This document shows positions 36,854 through 44,799 of a DNA stretch of 54,964 bases, piece after piece. Each line of letters starts with the position of its first letter. Position 1 is the first letter of the stretch. The position numbers and the translations under genes were made by a program. The stretch spans positions 1 through 54,964 of the forward strand of contig JADHUC010000023.1 in the NCBI GenBank assembly GCA_016784735.1, read 5' to 3'. Source of the stretch: Pirellulaceae bacterium (lineage in GTDB: Bacteria > Planctomycetota > Planctomycetia > Pirellulales > Pirellulaceae). The notes beneath the pieces are model-generated. The model did no database searches. It saw nothing but the letters and a program-made list of their open reading frames with translations, and had not been told where the DNA came from.

Positions 36854-36914
36854 AAAGTGTAGGATTCCTTTGCAGGATAGTTTGGCCTCGAAAAGCCCTA
36901 TCGCACAAGACATT

Positions 36915-37433
36915 ATGGCTGACACCCAAACCCAAAACGAGTTCGACGATCCGGTCATCTCAATTGGCGTTCTCGCGCAAAAGGTGGGATTGTCCGTCTC
37001 GGCCGTCCGGAAGTACGAAAACGAGGGACTCGTTATCGCGCATCGAACGGCCTCGGGACACCGTCTTTTCTCGCACGAAGATGTCAGCCGGGTCCGAAAT
37101 ATCCAGCACATGATTCAGGATTTGGGTCTGAACACGGAAGGGATACGCAGGATGCAAGCACTCCTGCCGTGTTGGGACCTGCTTCCTTGTAATGGAGACA
37201 CCCGTAAGAGTTGTCCCGCGTACAAAGACAACACTCGACCGTGCTGGATGATCAAGGGGCTCAATTGCGCCCCCCAGGGGAACGAATGTCGGCGATGTGC
37301 GGTCTACCGATTCGGCTCGTTGTGCACAGAAGATGTCAAGCGTCTGTTGCACGACCAGAACGATATCCAGAGTGCAGGCGCGGCCATCCGAGAACTTCTA
37401 CAGCGACTTAGAGAAACTAGGCAGGAGGGTTAG
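36915..37433 (+). CDS. MerR-family regulator with a Cys-rich C-terminal domain
   Basis: The 172-residue protein has a MerR winged helix (about 15-80: ISIGVLAQKVGLSVSAVRKYENEGL then GHRLFSHEDVSRVRNI) and a short helix. The C-terminal part has eight Cys between about residues 87 and 136 (CWDLLPC, KSCPAY, RPCWMI, LNCAP, NECRRC, SLC). The Cys pattern could bind an Fe-S cluster or zinc and so sense redox state; this is inference. ATG 36915 is used; TTG 36870 is an alternative but lies only about 10 nt from the predicted transcription start. It leads a codirectional unit with the macro-domain and redox genes. Confidence 0.85.
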   Translation: MADTQTQNEFDDPVISIGVLAQKVGLSVSAVRKYENEGLVIAHRTASGHRLFSHEDVSRVRNIQHMIQDLGLNTEGIRRMQALLPCWDLLPCNGDTRKSCPAYKDNTRPCWMIKGLNCAPQGNECRRCAVYRFGSLCTEDVKRLLHDQNDIQSAGAAIRELLQRLRETRQEG

Positions 37434-37434
37434 T

Positions 37435-37977
37435 ATGCCGGAAGCCGTATTGGAAGATGTCCAGGTCAATCGCAGCATCGTGCGGTTGATCAAGGCAGAC
37501 ATCACCGAACTTGAAGTTGACGCCTTTGTGTTTTACGCCCAGCCCGATCTAGCGTTAGGTTCGGGCTTTGGCGGCGCCATTTCCGTGCGCGGGGGGCCCA
37601 GCATTCAAAAAGAACTGGACGAGCTTGGCCCGCTCGATACCGGACAAGCCGTGGTCAGCGCGGCGGGAAAACTGAACGCGTCCCACATCGTCCATGCAGT
37701 CGGTCCAAGATTCAACGAAGCGGACATCGAGGGCAAGCTACGGACGACGGTCGCGAATTCATTGAAAGCGGCCGAGGAGGTAGGCGTGAAACGGATTGCG
37801 TTACCTGCCATGGGCGCGGGCTTCTACGGCGTCCCGTTAGATCTGTGCGCTCGGGTCACGCTCGACGCGATCAAGAGCTATCTCGAAGGCGAGACAGAGA
37901 TCCAAGAGGTCATAATCTGCGTCATCGACCGGCGCGAGTTCACGCCGTTCGAGGCGCGGCTTGCATCACTAAACTGA
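37435..37977 (+). CDS. Macro-domain protein (ADP-ribose binding)
   Basis: The 180-residue protein is a single macro domain: VRLIKADITELEVDAFVFYAQ at the start, GSGFGGAISVRGGPSIQKEL for the ADP-ribose loop, and IALPAMGAGFYGVPLDLCA for the phosphate-binding loop. Such proteins bind or hydrolyse ADP-ribose or O-acetyl-ADP-ribose. The usual N-A-A-N of the first loop reads FYAQ, so catalysis may be reduced. ATG 37435 has AGGAGGG upstream and begins 1 nt after the MerR stop, so the genes are cotranscribed. Confidence 0.88.
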   Translation: MPEAVLEDVQVNRSIVRLIKADITELEVDAFVFYAQPDLALGSGFGGAISVRGGPSIQKELDELGPLDTGQAVVSAAGKLNASHIVHAVGPRFNEADIEGKLRTTVANSLKAAEEVGVKRIALPAMGAGFYGVPLDLCARVTLDAIKSYLEGETEIQEVIICVIDRREFTPFEARLASLN

Positions 37978-37999
37978 TAAAGAAGAAGAGACACTCACT

Positions 38000-38698
38000 A
38001 TGCACGATTTTCTTCAACTCACCGAACACACACTTCATAATGCAGCGTTGGCGTTCATGGCGCTGGTGTACACCATACGCATCTTTTGGTTCCTGCGGTT
38101 CAAAGCCGGTCGCGAACGCCAAGGCCCGACAGGAACCGGAAGCGTCATGCCGACCAGAAGCATCGTCTATTCCTGGGCGAACATTGCCATGCCTTGGGTC
38201 ATGGAGAGTACACGGACGAAGTTCCTTTTGTACCTCCAATTTGTGATCTTTCATTTGGGTGTGACGGCAGCGATCTTGATGTTGTTCATTATTCCGCACC
38301 TCCCCGGTGTGCTTGAGAGCCAAATGATTGTGCTGGCTTTTCAGGCGATCACAGGTGCCGCGTGTGCGGTAGGGCTGATTCGCATGGTACGGCGAATCGG
38401 CAGCCCGCACATGCGAGCCATCAGCTCGCCGGACGACTATTTCTCCTTGGTGCTGCTGACGGTGTGGTTGCTTTCTGCCGCGTTGGCGGCTCCCTACGGG
38501 GCTCTGGAAATCGAGAATCTTGCGGGATCGGGAATGGGACTACGACTGGCGTTCTTCACGACGGCCAACTTCTTCCTGGTCTACGTGCCGTTCAGCAAGA
38601 TATCACACTACTTGTACTATCCCTTCACGCGGTACTACTTCGGCAAGACGATGGGGTATCGAGGGGTCTATCCGGTCCGGCACAGCACAACCGATTGA
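38000..38698 (+). CDS. NarI/DsrM/TmcC-like membrane redox subunit
   Basis: The 232-residue protein has about five membrane helices (near residues 15-32, 73-98, 107-128, 147-168, 185-200) with His at likely heme-b positions (EHTLHN near 9-13, FHLGVTAAIL near 84, KISHYLYYPF near 207). It resembles the gamma subunit family of nitrate reductase and its relatives in Tmc/Hmc/Dsr complexes, which pass electrons between quinone and Fe-S proteins. It lies 22 nt after the macro gene and 55 nt before the HdrD-like gene, its expected partner. Confidence 0.8.
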   Translation: MHDFLQLTEHTLHNAALAFMALVYTIRIFWFLRFKAGRERQGPTGTGSVMPTRSIVYSWANIAMPWVMESTRTKFLLYLQFVIFHLGVTAAILMLFIIPHLPGVLESQMIVLAFQAITGAACAVGLIRMVRRIGSPHMRAISSPDDYFSLVLLTVWLLSAALAAPYGALEIENLAGSGMGLRLAFFTTANFFLVYVPFSKISHYLYYPFTRYYFGKTMGYRGVYPVRHSTTD

Positions 38699-38753
38699 GG
38701 CCGGTCTTTCATACATATCAAGTCTGCAAACCATCCGACGGTGGAGGAAGCTG

Positions 38754-40508
38754 ATGAGCGAGAGTAAACCCAGATCCTATAAGGCCCAGAAGGTTCTGGA
38801 ACGAATGGGAAAGAAACTGAACCGGCAGATTGCAGGTTCGATGGTCGCCTGTGTGCATTGCGGCATGTGTACCGATTCGTGCCACTACGTCTTGGCCAAT
38901 CCCGACGATCCAACTTATGCGCCGGCTTACAAGGGCGACAAGATACGCAAGCTGTTCAAACGCCATTTCGACTGGACCGGCAGGGTTTTGCCCTGGTGGG
39001 TGAAAGCCGGAAGCGTGTTTACCGACGAGGAATTGGAGGAACTGAAGGACACGGTTTTCGGCAAGTGTACCAACTGCCGCCGCTGCTCGATGAACTGCCC
39101 GATGGGTGTTGATTTGGCAACGTTCAACCGTATGGCCCGAGGACTGTTGGTCTCGGTGGGGGTCATGCCCGAGGGCGTGTCGGTGGTCAGCAAGGACCAA
39201 TGGGAACTCGGCAACCAAATGGGCGTTCTCAAGGAGGATTATCTCGAAACGCTGGAGTGGATGGAGGAAGAGCTGCAAGACGACCTGGACGACCCCAACA
39301 TAAAGATTCCCGTCGACGAAACGGATTGTGAGGTCGTGTATTCCATCAACCCGCGCGAGGTTAAGTACGATCCGCGAAGCATCGCCGACGCGGCCAAGAT
39401 TTTCCACTTTGCCGGCGAGAGCTGGACCATGCCCAGTGAATGCTGGGACATGACGAACTTTGGGCTCTTTTCCGGCGACGACGATCTCGGCGGCTCGGTC
39501 GCGCGGCGGTTGTACGAGAAGGCCGAGGATCTTCGGGGCAAGAAGCTGGTCATCTCCGAATGCGGCCACGGTTATCGATCCACCCGCTGCGAGGGGCCGA
39601 ATTGGGGCCAGTACGATGTACCGTTCGAGATGGAAAGTTCGGTCCTCACCATGCTGCGGTACGTCAAGGAAGGTCGTATTAAGGTGGACAAGACGCGGAA
39701 CACCGAGCCGATGACCTTCCATGATTCGTGCAACAACGCCCGAAGTTGCGGTCTGACCGAGGAGCCGCGCGAACTGCTGAACCTCGTGGCGACCGATTTC
39801 CGCGAAATGTACCCGAACCGTGCAGAGAACTATTGCTGCACGGGCGGCGGCGGGGCTATGAGCATGTCCGAATACACTCCGCGACGGCTCAAGTCTGCAA
39901 AGATCAAGGCAGACCAGCTCAAAGCCACCGGTGCCAAAGTGGTCGTCACCTCTTGCCATAATTGCGTCGACGGCCTGGCCGACTTGATTCGCCACTACGA
40001 GTTGGATATGGAGGTCACGCAGCTAGTGAACCTGGTGGCCAAAGCCCTGGTTGTCGATGAAAAGGTGTCCGTACCTGCCGAGGCGCCGGTCGAAGTGGCT
40101 CCGGAAAAGGCGCCTGCCCTGGCCGGTCGGACGATCGTCGTTGCGGACGACGAGCCGGACCAGGTGCTGTTGCTCAGCACGGTCTTCGAAGACCATGGCG
40201 CCACAGTCTTCGCAGCCACCAACGGCGACGAAGCTCTGGAATTGGCTCGCGCTCACAAGCCGGACCTACTGACCCTGGACCTTGCCATGCCGGGTAAAGA
40301 AGCAGGCGAAGTATTCGAGATGATCCGGAAAGACCCCGAGTTGGATCATTTGAAGGTTTGCATCGTCACTGGGCGGCCCGAACTGCGCAAAACGATCTAC
40401 GATCGCTCTGTGGCGCCGCCCGAGGGATACTTGGATAAGCCTGTGACCGAAGAGTCACTGATGCTGAATGTCCGCAAGGTCCTAGAGTTGTCGCACGATG
40501 ACGGGTGA
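38754..40508 (+). CDS. HdrD/TmcB-like iron-sulfur protein fused to a response-regulator receiver domain
   Basis: The 584-residue protein has two ferredoxin-type [4Fe-4S] motifs (CVHCGMCTDSCHY near residue 33 and CTNCRRCSMNCP near 105) and a CCG-type region with FHDSCNNARSCG and YCCTGGGG near 361, as in HdrD, DsrK and TmcB. These proteins move electrons from membrane heme subunits. Residues about 458-584 are a receiver domain: IVVADDEPDQ for the acidic pair, LLTLDLAMPG with the phospho-acceptor Asp near 508, CIVTGRP and GYLDKPV with the conserved Lys. The stretch between the last two is longer than usual. ATG 38754 has GGTGGAGGAAG upstream; an earlier in-frame ATG at 38520 lies inside the membrane gene. 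The kinase gene follows with a GTGA overlap. I infer phosphorylation-controlled electron transfer. Confidence 0.9.
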   Translation: MSESKPRSYKAQKVLERMGKKLNRQIAGSMVACVHCGMCTDSCHYVLANPDDPTYAPAYKGDKIRKLFKRHFDWTGRVLPWWVKAGSVFTDEELEELKDTVFGKCTNCRRCSMNCPMGVDLATFNRMARGLLVSVGVMPEGVSVVSKDQWELGNQMGVLKEDYLETLEWMEEELQDDLDDPNIKIPVDETDCEVVYSINPREVKYDPRSIADAAKIFHFAGESWTMPSECWDMTNFGLFSGDDDLGGSVARRLYEKAEDLRGKKLVISECGHGYRSTRCEGPNWGQYDVPFEMESSVLTMLRYVKEGRIKVDKTRNTEPMTFHDSCNNARSCGLTEEPRELLNLVATDFREMYPNRAENYCCTGGGGAMSMSEYTPRRLKSAKIKADQLKATGAKVVVTSCHNCVDGLADLIRHYELDMEVTQLVNLVAKALVVDEKVSVPAEAPVEVAPEKAPALAGRTIVVADDEPDQVLLLSTVFEDHGATVFAATNGDEALELARAHKPDLLTLDLAMPGKEAGEVFEMIRKDPELDHLKVCIVTGRPELRKTIYDRSVAPPEGYLDKPVTEESLMLNVRKVLELSHDDG

Positions 40509-41980
40509 GGCGCGTGATGGGAGACCTCTATCAGCAGTACTTTGACCGATTGCCGTGCTATCTCACGGTCCAAGATCGTGAGTTCCGAGTCCTTCACGCG
40601 AACGAGCGGTTCCGGAAGGATTTCGGCGACATCGACGGCCGATACTGTTATCAGGTTTACAAGCAACGCTCGGAAAAGTGCGAGGTCTGTCCCGTCGAAC
40701 AGACGTTCTGGGACGGGCAGTGCCACCGACGCGAAGAGCGGGTTTGTTCCCTGGACGGCAGAGAGGTCTCGGTGTTGGTCGAGACTACGCCCATCTACGA
40801 CGATGATGGTAAGATCACGTCGGTCATCGAAATGTCGACCGACGTGACGCACATCAAACGCCTGGAAGAGCAGCTTCGTCAAAGCCAGCAACGTTACCAG
40901 CTTTTGTTCGAGGAGGTCCCTTGTTACATCTCGATTCAGGGCCCCGACCTTCGCATGATCGAGATGAACCGAGCTTTTCAGGAGGATTTCGGCTCGGCTC
41001 TTGGGGCCCTAGGATGCAAGTGCTATGAAGTGTATAAACACCGAACCGAGGAATGCTTGCCCTGCCCGGTCCGCGAGACCTTCGAGGACGGCGAGATCCA
41101 CACGCGCGAAGAGGTGGTCACGTCCCTTCAGGGCGAGCAAATGAACGTGCTGGTTACGACCGCGCCCATCCCGGACGACCAGGGTCGAATCGTCAGCGTT
41201 ATGGAAATGAGTACCAACATCACGGCAGTCCGAGAACTCGAGTCCCACCTCACGTCATTGGGATTGCTGATCGGGTCGGTGTCACATGCGTTGAAGGGCC
41301 TGTTGAACGGGTTGGCCGGCGGCATGTATCTGGTCGAAACCGGTTTCACGAAAGACAAACCGGATCGAGTCCATAAAGGCTGGGAGATTGTCAAACGCAA
41401 CGTCGAGCGCATCAAAGGAATGGTTTCGGATATCCTCTACTATGCGAAGGATCGCGAGCCCATTTGGGAAACCGTTTCGGCTGCAGAAGTTGCGGACGAA
41501 GTTTGTAGTCTGATGCAGTCCCGCGCGGCGGAACTGGGCGCGAAACTTGCCAGCGTTCCGGAGCAGGCGACCGGTGATTTCGAGGCTGATCCTCGGGCCG
41601 TACGATCGCTGCTGGTGAACCTTGTGGAGAACTCCTTGGACGCGTGCCGTTTGGACGACCAGACGGCCGAGCACGAAGTTACGCTTCGAGTGAAGGGGCT
41701 TCCGGAACACGTTCGGTTCGAGGTGCAGGACAACGGCATCGGTATGGATCGGGAGACCCGCGAAAAGGTCTTCAGCCTGTTTTTCTCGTCCAAAGGCACG
41801 GAAGGGACCGGTCTAGGTTTGTTCGTTGCCAACCGCATCGCACGGGCACATGGCGGCACCATCGATGTGGAGTCCGAGGTCGGTGTGGGCACAACGTTTG
41901 TCGTCCAACTGCTTCGGAAACGGCCTCCACAGGAGTCCACGGATCTATCCAATTGCGAAAAGGAGAACGCCCATGGCTGA
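40505..41980 (+). CDS. Sensor histidine kinase with two Cys-motif PAS domains
   Basis: The 491-residue protein has no membrane segment. PAS1 (about 5-115) and PAS2 (about 135-245) each carry C-x10-C-x2-C-P: CYQVYKQRSEKCEVCP and CYEVYKHRTEECLPCP. They could bind metal, heme or Fe-S, or undergo thiol switching. The putative phospho-acceptor His lies in SVSHALKGLLNGL near 260, an atypical H-box. The ATPase domain has LVNLVENSLDAC near 369, DNGIGMD and GTGLGLFV. GTG 40505 overlaps the upstream stop; ATG 40517 is the alternative. The receiver gene overlaps its end by 8 nt. The Fe-S protein's receiver and the next gene are likely targets. Confidence 0.9.
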   Translation: MRRVMGDLYQQYFDRLPCYLTVQDREFRVLHANERFRKDFGDIDGRYCYQVYKQRSEKCEVCPVEQTFWDGQCHRREERVCSLDGREVSVLVETTPIYDDDGKITSVIEMSTDVTHIKRLEEQLRQSQQRYQLLFEEVPCYISIQGPDLRMIEMNRAFQEDFGSALGALGCKCYEVYKHRTEECLPCPVRETFEDGEIHTREEVVTSLQGEQMNVLVTTAPIPDDQGRIVSVMEMSTNITAVRELESHLTSLGLLIGSVSHALKGLLNGLAGGMYLVETGFTKDKPDRVHKGWEIVKRNVERIKGMVSDILYYAKDREPIWETVSAAEVADEVCSLMQSRAAELGAKLASVPEQATGDFEADPRAVRSLLVNLVENSLDACRLDDQTAEHEVTLRVKGLPEHVRFEVQDNGIGMDRETREKVFSLFFSSKGTEGTGLGLFVANRIARAHGGTIDVESEVGVGTTFVVQLLRKRPPQESTDLSNCEKENAHG

Positions 41981-42356
41981 CAACGCGAAGACTATCCTTG
42001 TGGTGGACGACGATCCGGACACACGAACGTATTTGACCACGGTCCTGGAGGACAACGGCTTTGCCACCGCGTCGGCCAAAGACGGGACCGAGGCGCTCAC
42101 GAAGATCGGAGAGAACCAGCCCGATTTGATCGCCTTGGACATCGCCATGCCCGAGAAGTCCGGTGTGGCCGTCTACCGGTCGCTGAAAGAAGACGAACAA
42201 CTCAAGAGCATACCCGTGATCATCATCACTGGCATTTCAGACGACTTCAAGAAATTCATTTCCACTCGCCGCCAAGTCCCCCCGCCTGAAGGCTATATCA
42301 GCAAGCCCGTGGACTTCGAGCAACTGGTGAGCATGGTCAAGGACTTGCTGGGCTAG
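41973..42356 (+). CDS. Stand-alone response regulator receiver
   Basis: The 127-residue protein is a single receiver domain: ILVVDDDPDT, LIALDIAMP with the acceptor Asp near residue 53, IIITGI and GYISKPV with the conserved Lys. It has no output domain, so it acts as a phosphate shuttle or through protein contacts, like CheY or Spo0F. It shares an unusual insertion ending PPEGY with the receiver fused to the Fe-S protein at 38754, so the two probably answer to the same kinase. ATG 41973 overlaps the kinase stop. Confidence 0.92.
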   Translation: MADNAKTILVVDDDPDTRTYLTTVLEDNGFATASAKDGTEALTKIGENQPDLIALDIAMPEKSGVAVYRSLKEDEQLKSIPVIIITGISDDFKKFISTRRQVPPPEGYISKPVDFEQLVSMVKDLLG

Positions 42357-42388
42357 ATTGCGGTCCGGTGCTGGATGGCCTTCGGGCG

Positions 42389-43378
42389 TCACTCGGAGCG
42401 GCCGGCTTGCTTCCATTCGATCGCCGAACGGACGGTCGCGTCCAGATCGTATCGGATGCGGTGCGTGATGGTTTCATGCAGACGAGTTAGGTCGGGGACG
42501 CGTCGTCGAACGTCCTCGAAATCCTTGTCGTATGCGTCGGCGTAGCTCTGGAATTCGATCGGCGATTGGGAGCCGACGGCATCGACGACTTTGTGGGCCA
42601 GGTCCAGAATCGAAATCGGCTGGTCGCTGCCGATATTGAAAACTCGGCCCAATGCTGCATCCTCGCGCATCAGTTCGAGTACCGAGGCGAGCACATCGTC
42701 GACGTGAGCAAAGCACCGAACCTGCTGGCCATCGTCGTGGACCACCAGGGGTTCGCCCTCCAACGCTGCGTCGACAAAACGCGGGAGGACCATCCCGTAG
42801 GCACCCGACTGACGCGGCCCGACAACGTTGAAGAAACGGCCGATGACCACCGGCAAGTTGTATTCTCGATGGCAGGCCAGGGCCAGGAATTCGTCGATCG
42901 CCTTCGACGCACCGTACGACCAGCGCGCCTTGGTGGTCGCGCCGAACACAAGGTCCTCTTCCTCGGTCCAGTTCGACTTGGGATTCTTGCCGTAGACTTC
43001 GCTGGTGCTGGCCAGGAAGAACTTGACGGGCTCGCCTGCATTCCACCGTTTCACCAAGAGCTCTAACAGAAGCTCCGTGGGATGGATATTCCGCTGGATC
43101 GTCTCCATGGGTTGGCGAGCAATCAAGGCAACGCCGACGGCCGCCGCCAAGTGATACACCTCGTCTACTGAGGCTGCTACGCGAGCGGCCAATTCCGGAT
43201 CGCCGATATCTCCGCGAATGTATTCCAGTTGCGGATGATTCGAGACCGCAGCCAAGTTCTCGAACGATCCGGTCGATTCGTCATCGACCACCGTCACGTG
43301 GTCGCCGCGAGTCAGAACGGCCTCGGTCAGATGCGATCCAATAAAGCCGGCGCCGCCGGTGATTAGGATGTGTTTCAT
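42389..43378 (-). CDS. NAD-dependent sugar-nucleotide epimerase/dehydratase
   Basis: The 329-residue extended short-chain dehydrogenase has GGAGFIGSH for NAD binding, the Ser in LASTSEVYG and the catalytic YGASK. It is close to UDP-glucose 4-epimerase / UDP-glucuronate decarboxylase types; the exact sugar cannot be read. Its start codon abuts heptamer-repeat element 2, leaving no Shine-Dalgarno: the leader before ATG is made of CYGACAC units. It follows hemA on the same strand. Confidence 0.85.
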   Translation of the reverse strand: MKHILITGGAGFIGSHLTEAVLTRGDHVTVVDDESTGSFENLAAVSNHPQLEYIRGDIGDPELAARVAASVDEVYHLAAAVGVALIARQPMETIQRNIHPTELLLELLVKRWNAGEPVKFFLASTSEVYGKNPKSNWTEEEDLVFGATTKARWSYGASKAIDEFLALACHREYNLPVVIGRFFNVVGPRQSGAYGMVLPRFVDAALEGEPLVVHDDGQQVRCFAHVDDVLASVLELMREDAALGRVFNIGSDQPISILDLAHKVVDAVGSQSPIEFQSYADAYDKDFEDVRRRVPDLTRLHETITHRIRYDLDATVRSAIEWKQAGRSE

Positions 43379-43501
43379 GTCGGGTGTCAGGTGTCGGGTG
43401 TCGGGTGTCGGGTGTCAGGTGTCAGGCAGTTGGAGGGAGGGGACCGAGTGCGCAAAGCGGAAGGTCCCGTACCTCGTGCCCCGACACCCGAAACCTGACA
43501 C
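43378..43501 (-). repeat. Heptamer-repeat element 2 (hemA / epimerase junction)
   Basis: Read on the minus strand, the short arm is TGTCAGG, TTTCGGG, TGTCGGG (43501-43481). A unique core covers 43480-43427, with GGGACC and GGTCCC able to pair. The long arm is seven CYGACAC units (43426-43378). The last unit runs into the ATG of the epimerase gene. The arms are mutually complementary. Confidence 0.9.
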
Positions 43502-43524
43502 CTCTTTCTTCCGCCTCGGCGTTG

Positions 43525-44799
43525 TCAGTCCTTCAATTGGAACAGTCGTTTCAGCGCGTCGAGCAGTCCGTGTGGCGAACCGCTTTGCGCTTCGTCTCGG
43601 AGCGACTCTAGTGGCGGATGCAGTAGTTTGTTGATGAGCCGATCGAACGAGCGTTCCACTTCGGCGCGTGCTCGTTCGTCCAGTTCGCCCAGTTTGTTGT
43701 ACAGTCTCGTCAGTTCGTCTTCTTTCAACTGGTCCGCCTGCGCCTTGAGCCGCCGGATAGTCGGCCCCGTGGCTCGATGATGCAGGTCGGCCATGAAACG
43801 GGCGGTCTCGGCTTCGATGATCCTTTCCGCCTTTGGCCATTCTTTCTGCCGTGCTCGCCGGTTGGCCTCACAAGCCTTTTCCAAGTCGTCAATCGAGTAC
43901 AGATAGACGCCGAGAAAATCTCCAACCGCTGGTTCGAAATCGCGAGGCACGGCAAGATCAAGCACAAACAAGGGTCGCTGATTACGCGAGTGATGAATCT
44001 GCTGGAATTCACTGGATGTGACGACCGGCTCGCTGGCACCGGTGGTGCTGATCACCAAATCTGCTTCAACCATGGCATCCGACAAGTCCTCCCAAGGCCG
44101 GGGGACGCCGCCGACTCGGGCAGCCAAGCTGTGGGCTCGTTCCAGACTGCGATTTGCCACAGTGATCTCGCGAACTCCCTCGTCCATCAAGTAACGCAAC
44201 GTCTCCTCGCCCATTTCGCCGGCGCCAATGATCAGGACCTTCTTGTCGTCGAACCGTTCGAATATCTGGCTGGCGAAATCGGCCACTGCCACGCTGGGAA
44301 TGCTCACCCGCCGCTCGTTGATTGTCGTTTCGCTGGCCACGCACTTGGCGACACGTAAGGCGGTCTGGAAGGCCGCGTTGGTCAGCGGACCGGCGTTGTC
44401 GGCTTCGCGGGCCATTTCGTAGGCCTGTTTGACTTGGCCCAAAATCTGCGCTTCGCCGACAACCATGCTATCCAGGCTCGAAGCAACCGTGAACAGATGA
44501 CGAATTGCATGTTCGCCGGATCGTTCTAGCAGCGCATCAAGAACCTCGCCCGGTTCCAGACCGTGGAATTCCGCGAGGAAGTCCACCACCTGATGGCGTG
44601 TCGGACAGGTCGCCGGAGCCTCCGCAGCCGTATAGACTTCGACGCGATTACAGGTGGAAATCAAAACCGACTCGGTATCTGGAAACTGCGTGCGGAGTTG
44701 GGCAAGCGCGGCTAACGCCTGTTCCGGCGAGAACGCGAGACGCTCGCGCACTTCGACCGAGGCGTTGTGATGGCTACAGCCGACCATCTGCAGCTTCAT
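43525..44799 (-). CDS. hemA: Glutamyl-tRNA reductase
   Basis: The 424-residue enzyme makes glutamate-1-semialdehyde for heme. The catalytic Cys is in LISTCNRVEVY near residue 50, and the NADPH domain has VLIIGAGEMGEETLRYL. The length is normal. Its ATG overlaps the stop of the upstream ccsA/hemX-like gene by 4 nt, a link seen in many bacteria. The element-2 short arm begins 24 nt after its stop. Confidence 0.96.
   Translation of the reverse strand: MKLQMVGCSHHNASVEVRERLAFSPEQALAALAQLRTQFPDTESVLISTCNRVEVYTAAEAPATCPTRHQVVDFLAEFHGLEPGEVLDALLERSGEHAIRHLFTVASSLDSMVVGEAQILGQVKQAYEMAREADNAGPLTNAAFQTALRVAKCVASETTINERRVSIPSVAVADFASQIFERFDDKKVLIIGAGEMGEETLRYLMDEGVREITVANRSLERAHSLAARVGGVPRPWEDLSDAMVEADLVISTTGASEPVVTSSEFQQIHHSRNQRPLFVLDLAVPRDFEPAVGDFLGVYLYSIDDLEKACEANRRARQKEWPKAERIIEAETARFMADLHHRATGPTIRRLKAQADQLKEDELTRLYNKLGELDERARAEVERSFDRLINKLLHPPLESLRDEAQSGSPHGLLDALKRLFQLKD

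Noticed and set aside
36643..36914. tRNA gene between proA and the MerR gene
   Set aside because: No T-loop GGTTCRA motif or cloverleaf could be placed; the region reads as promoter sequence.
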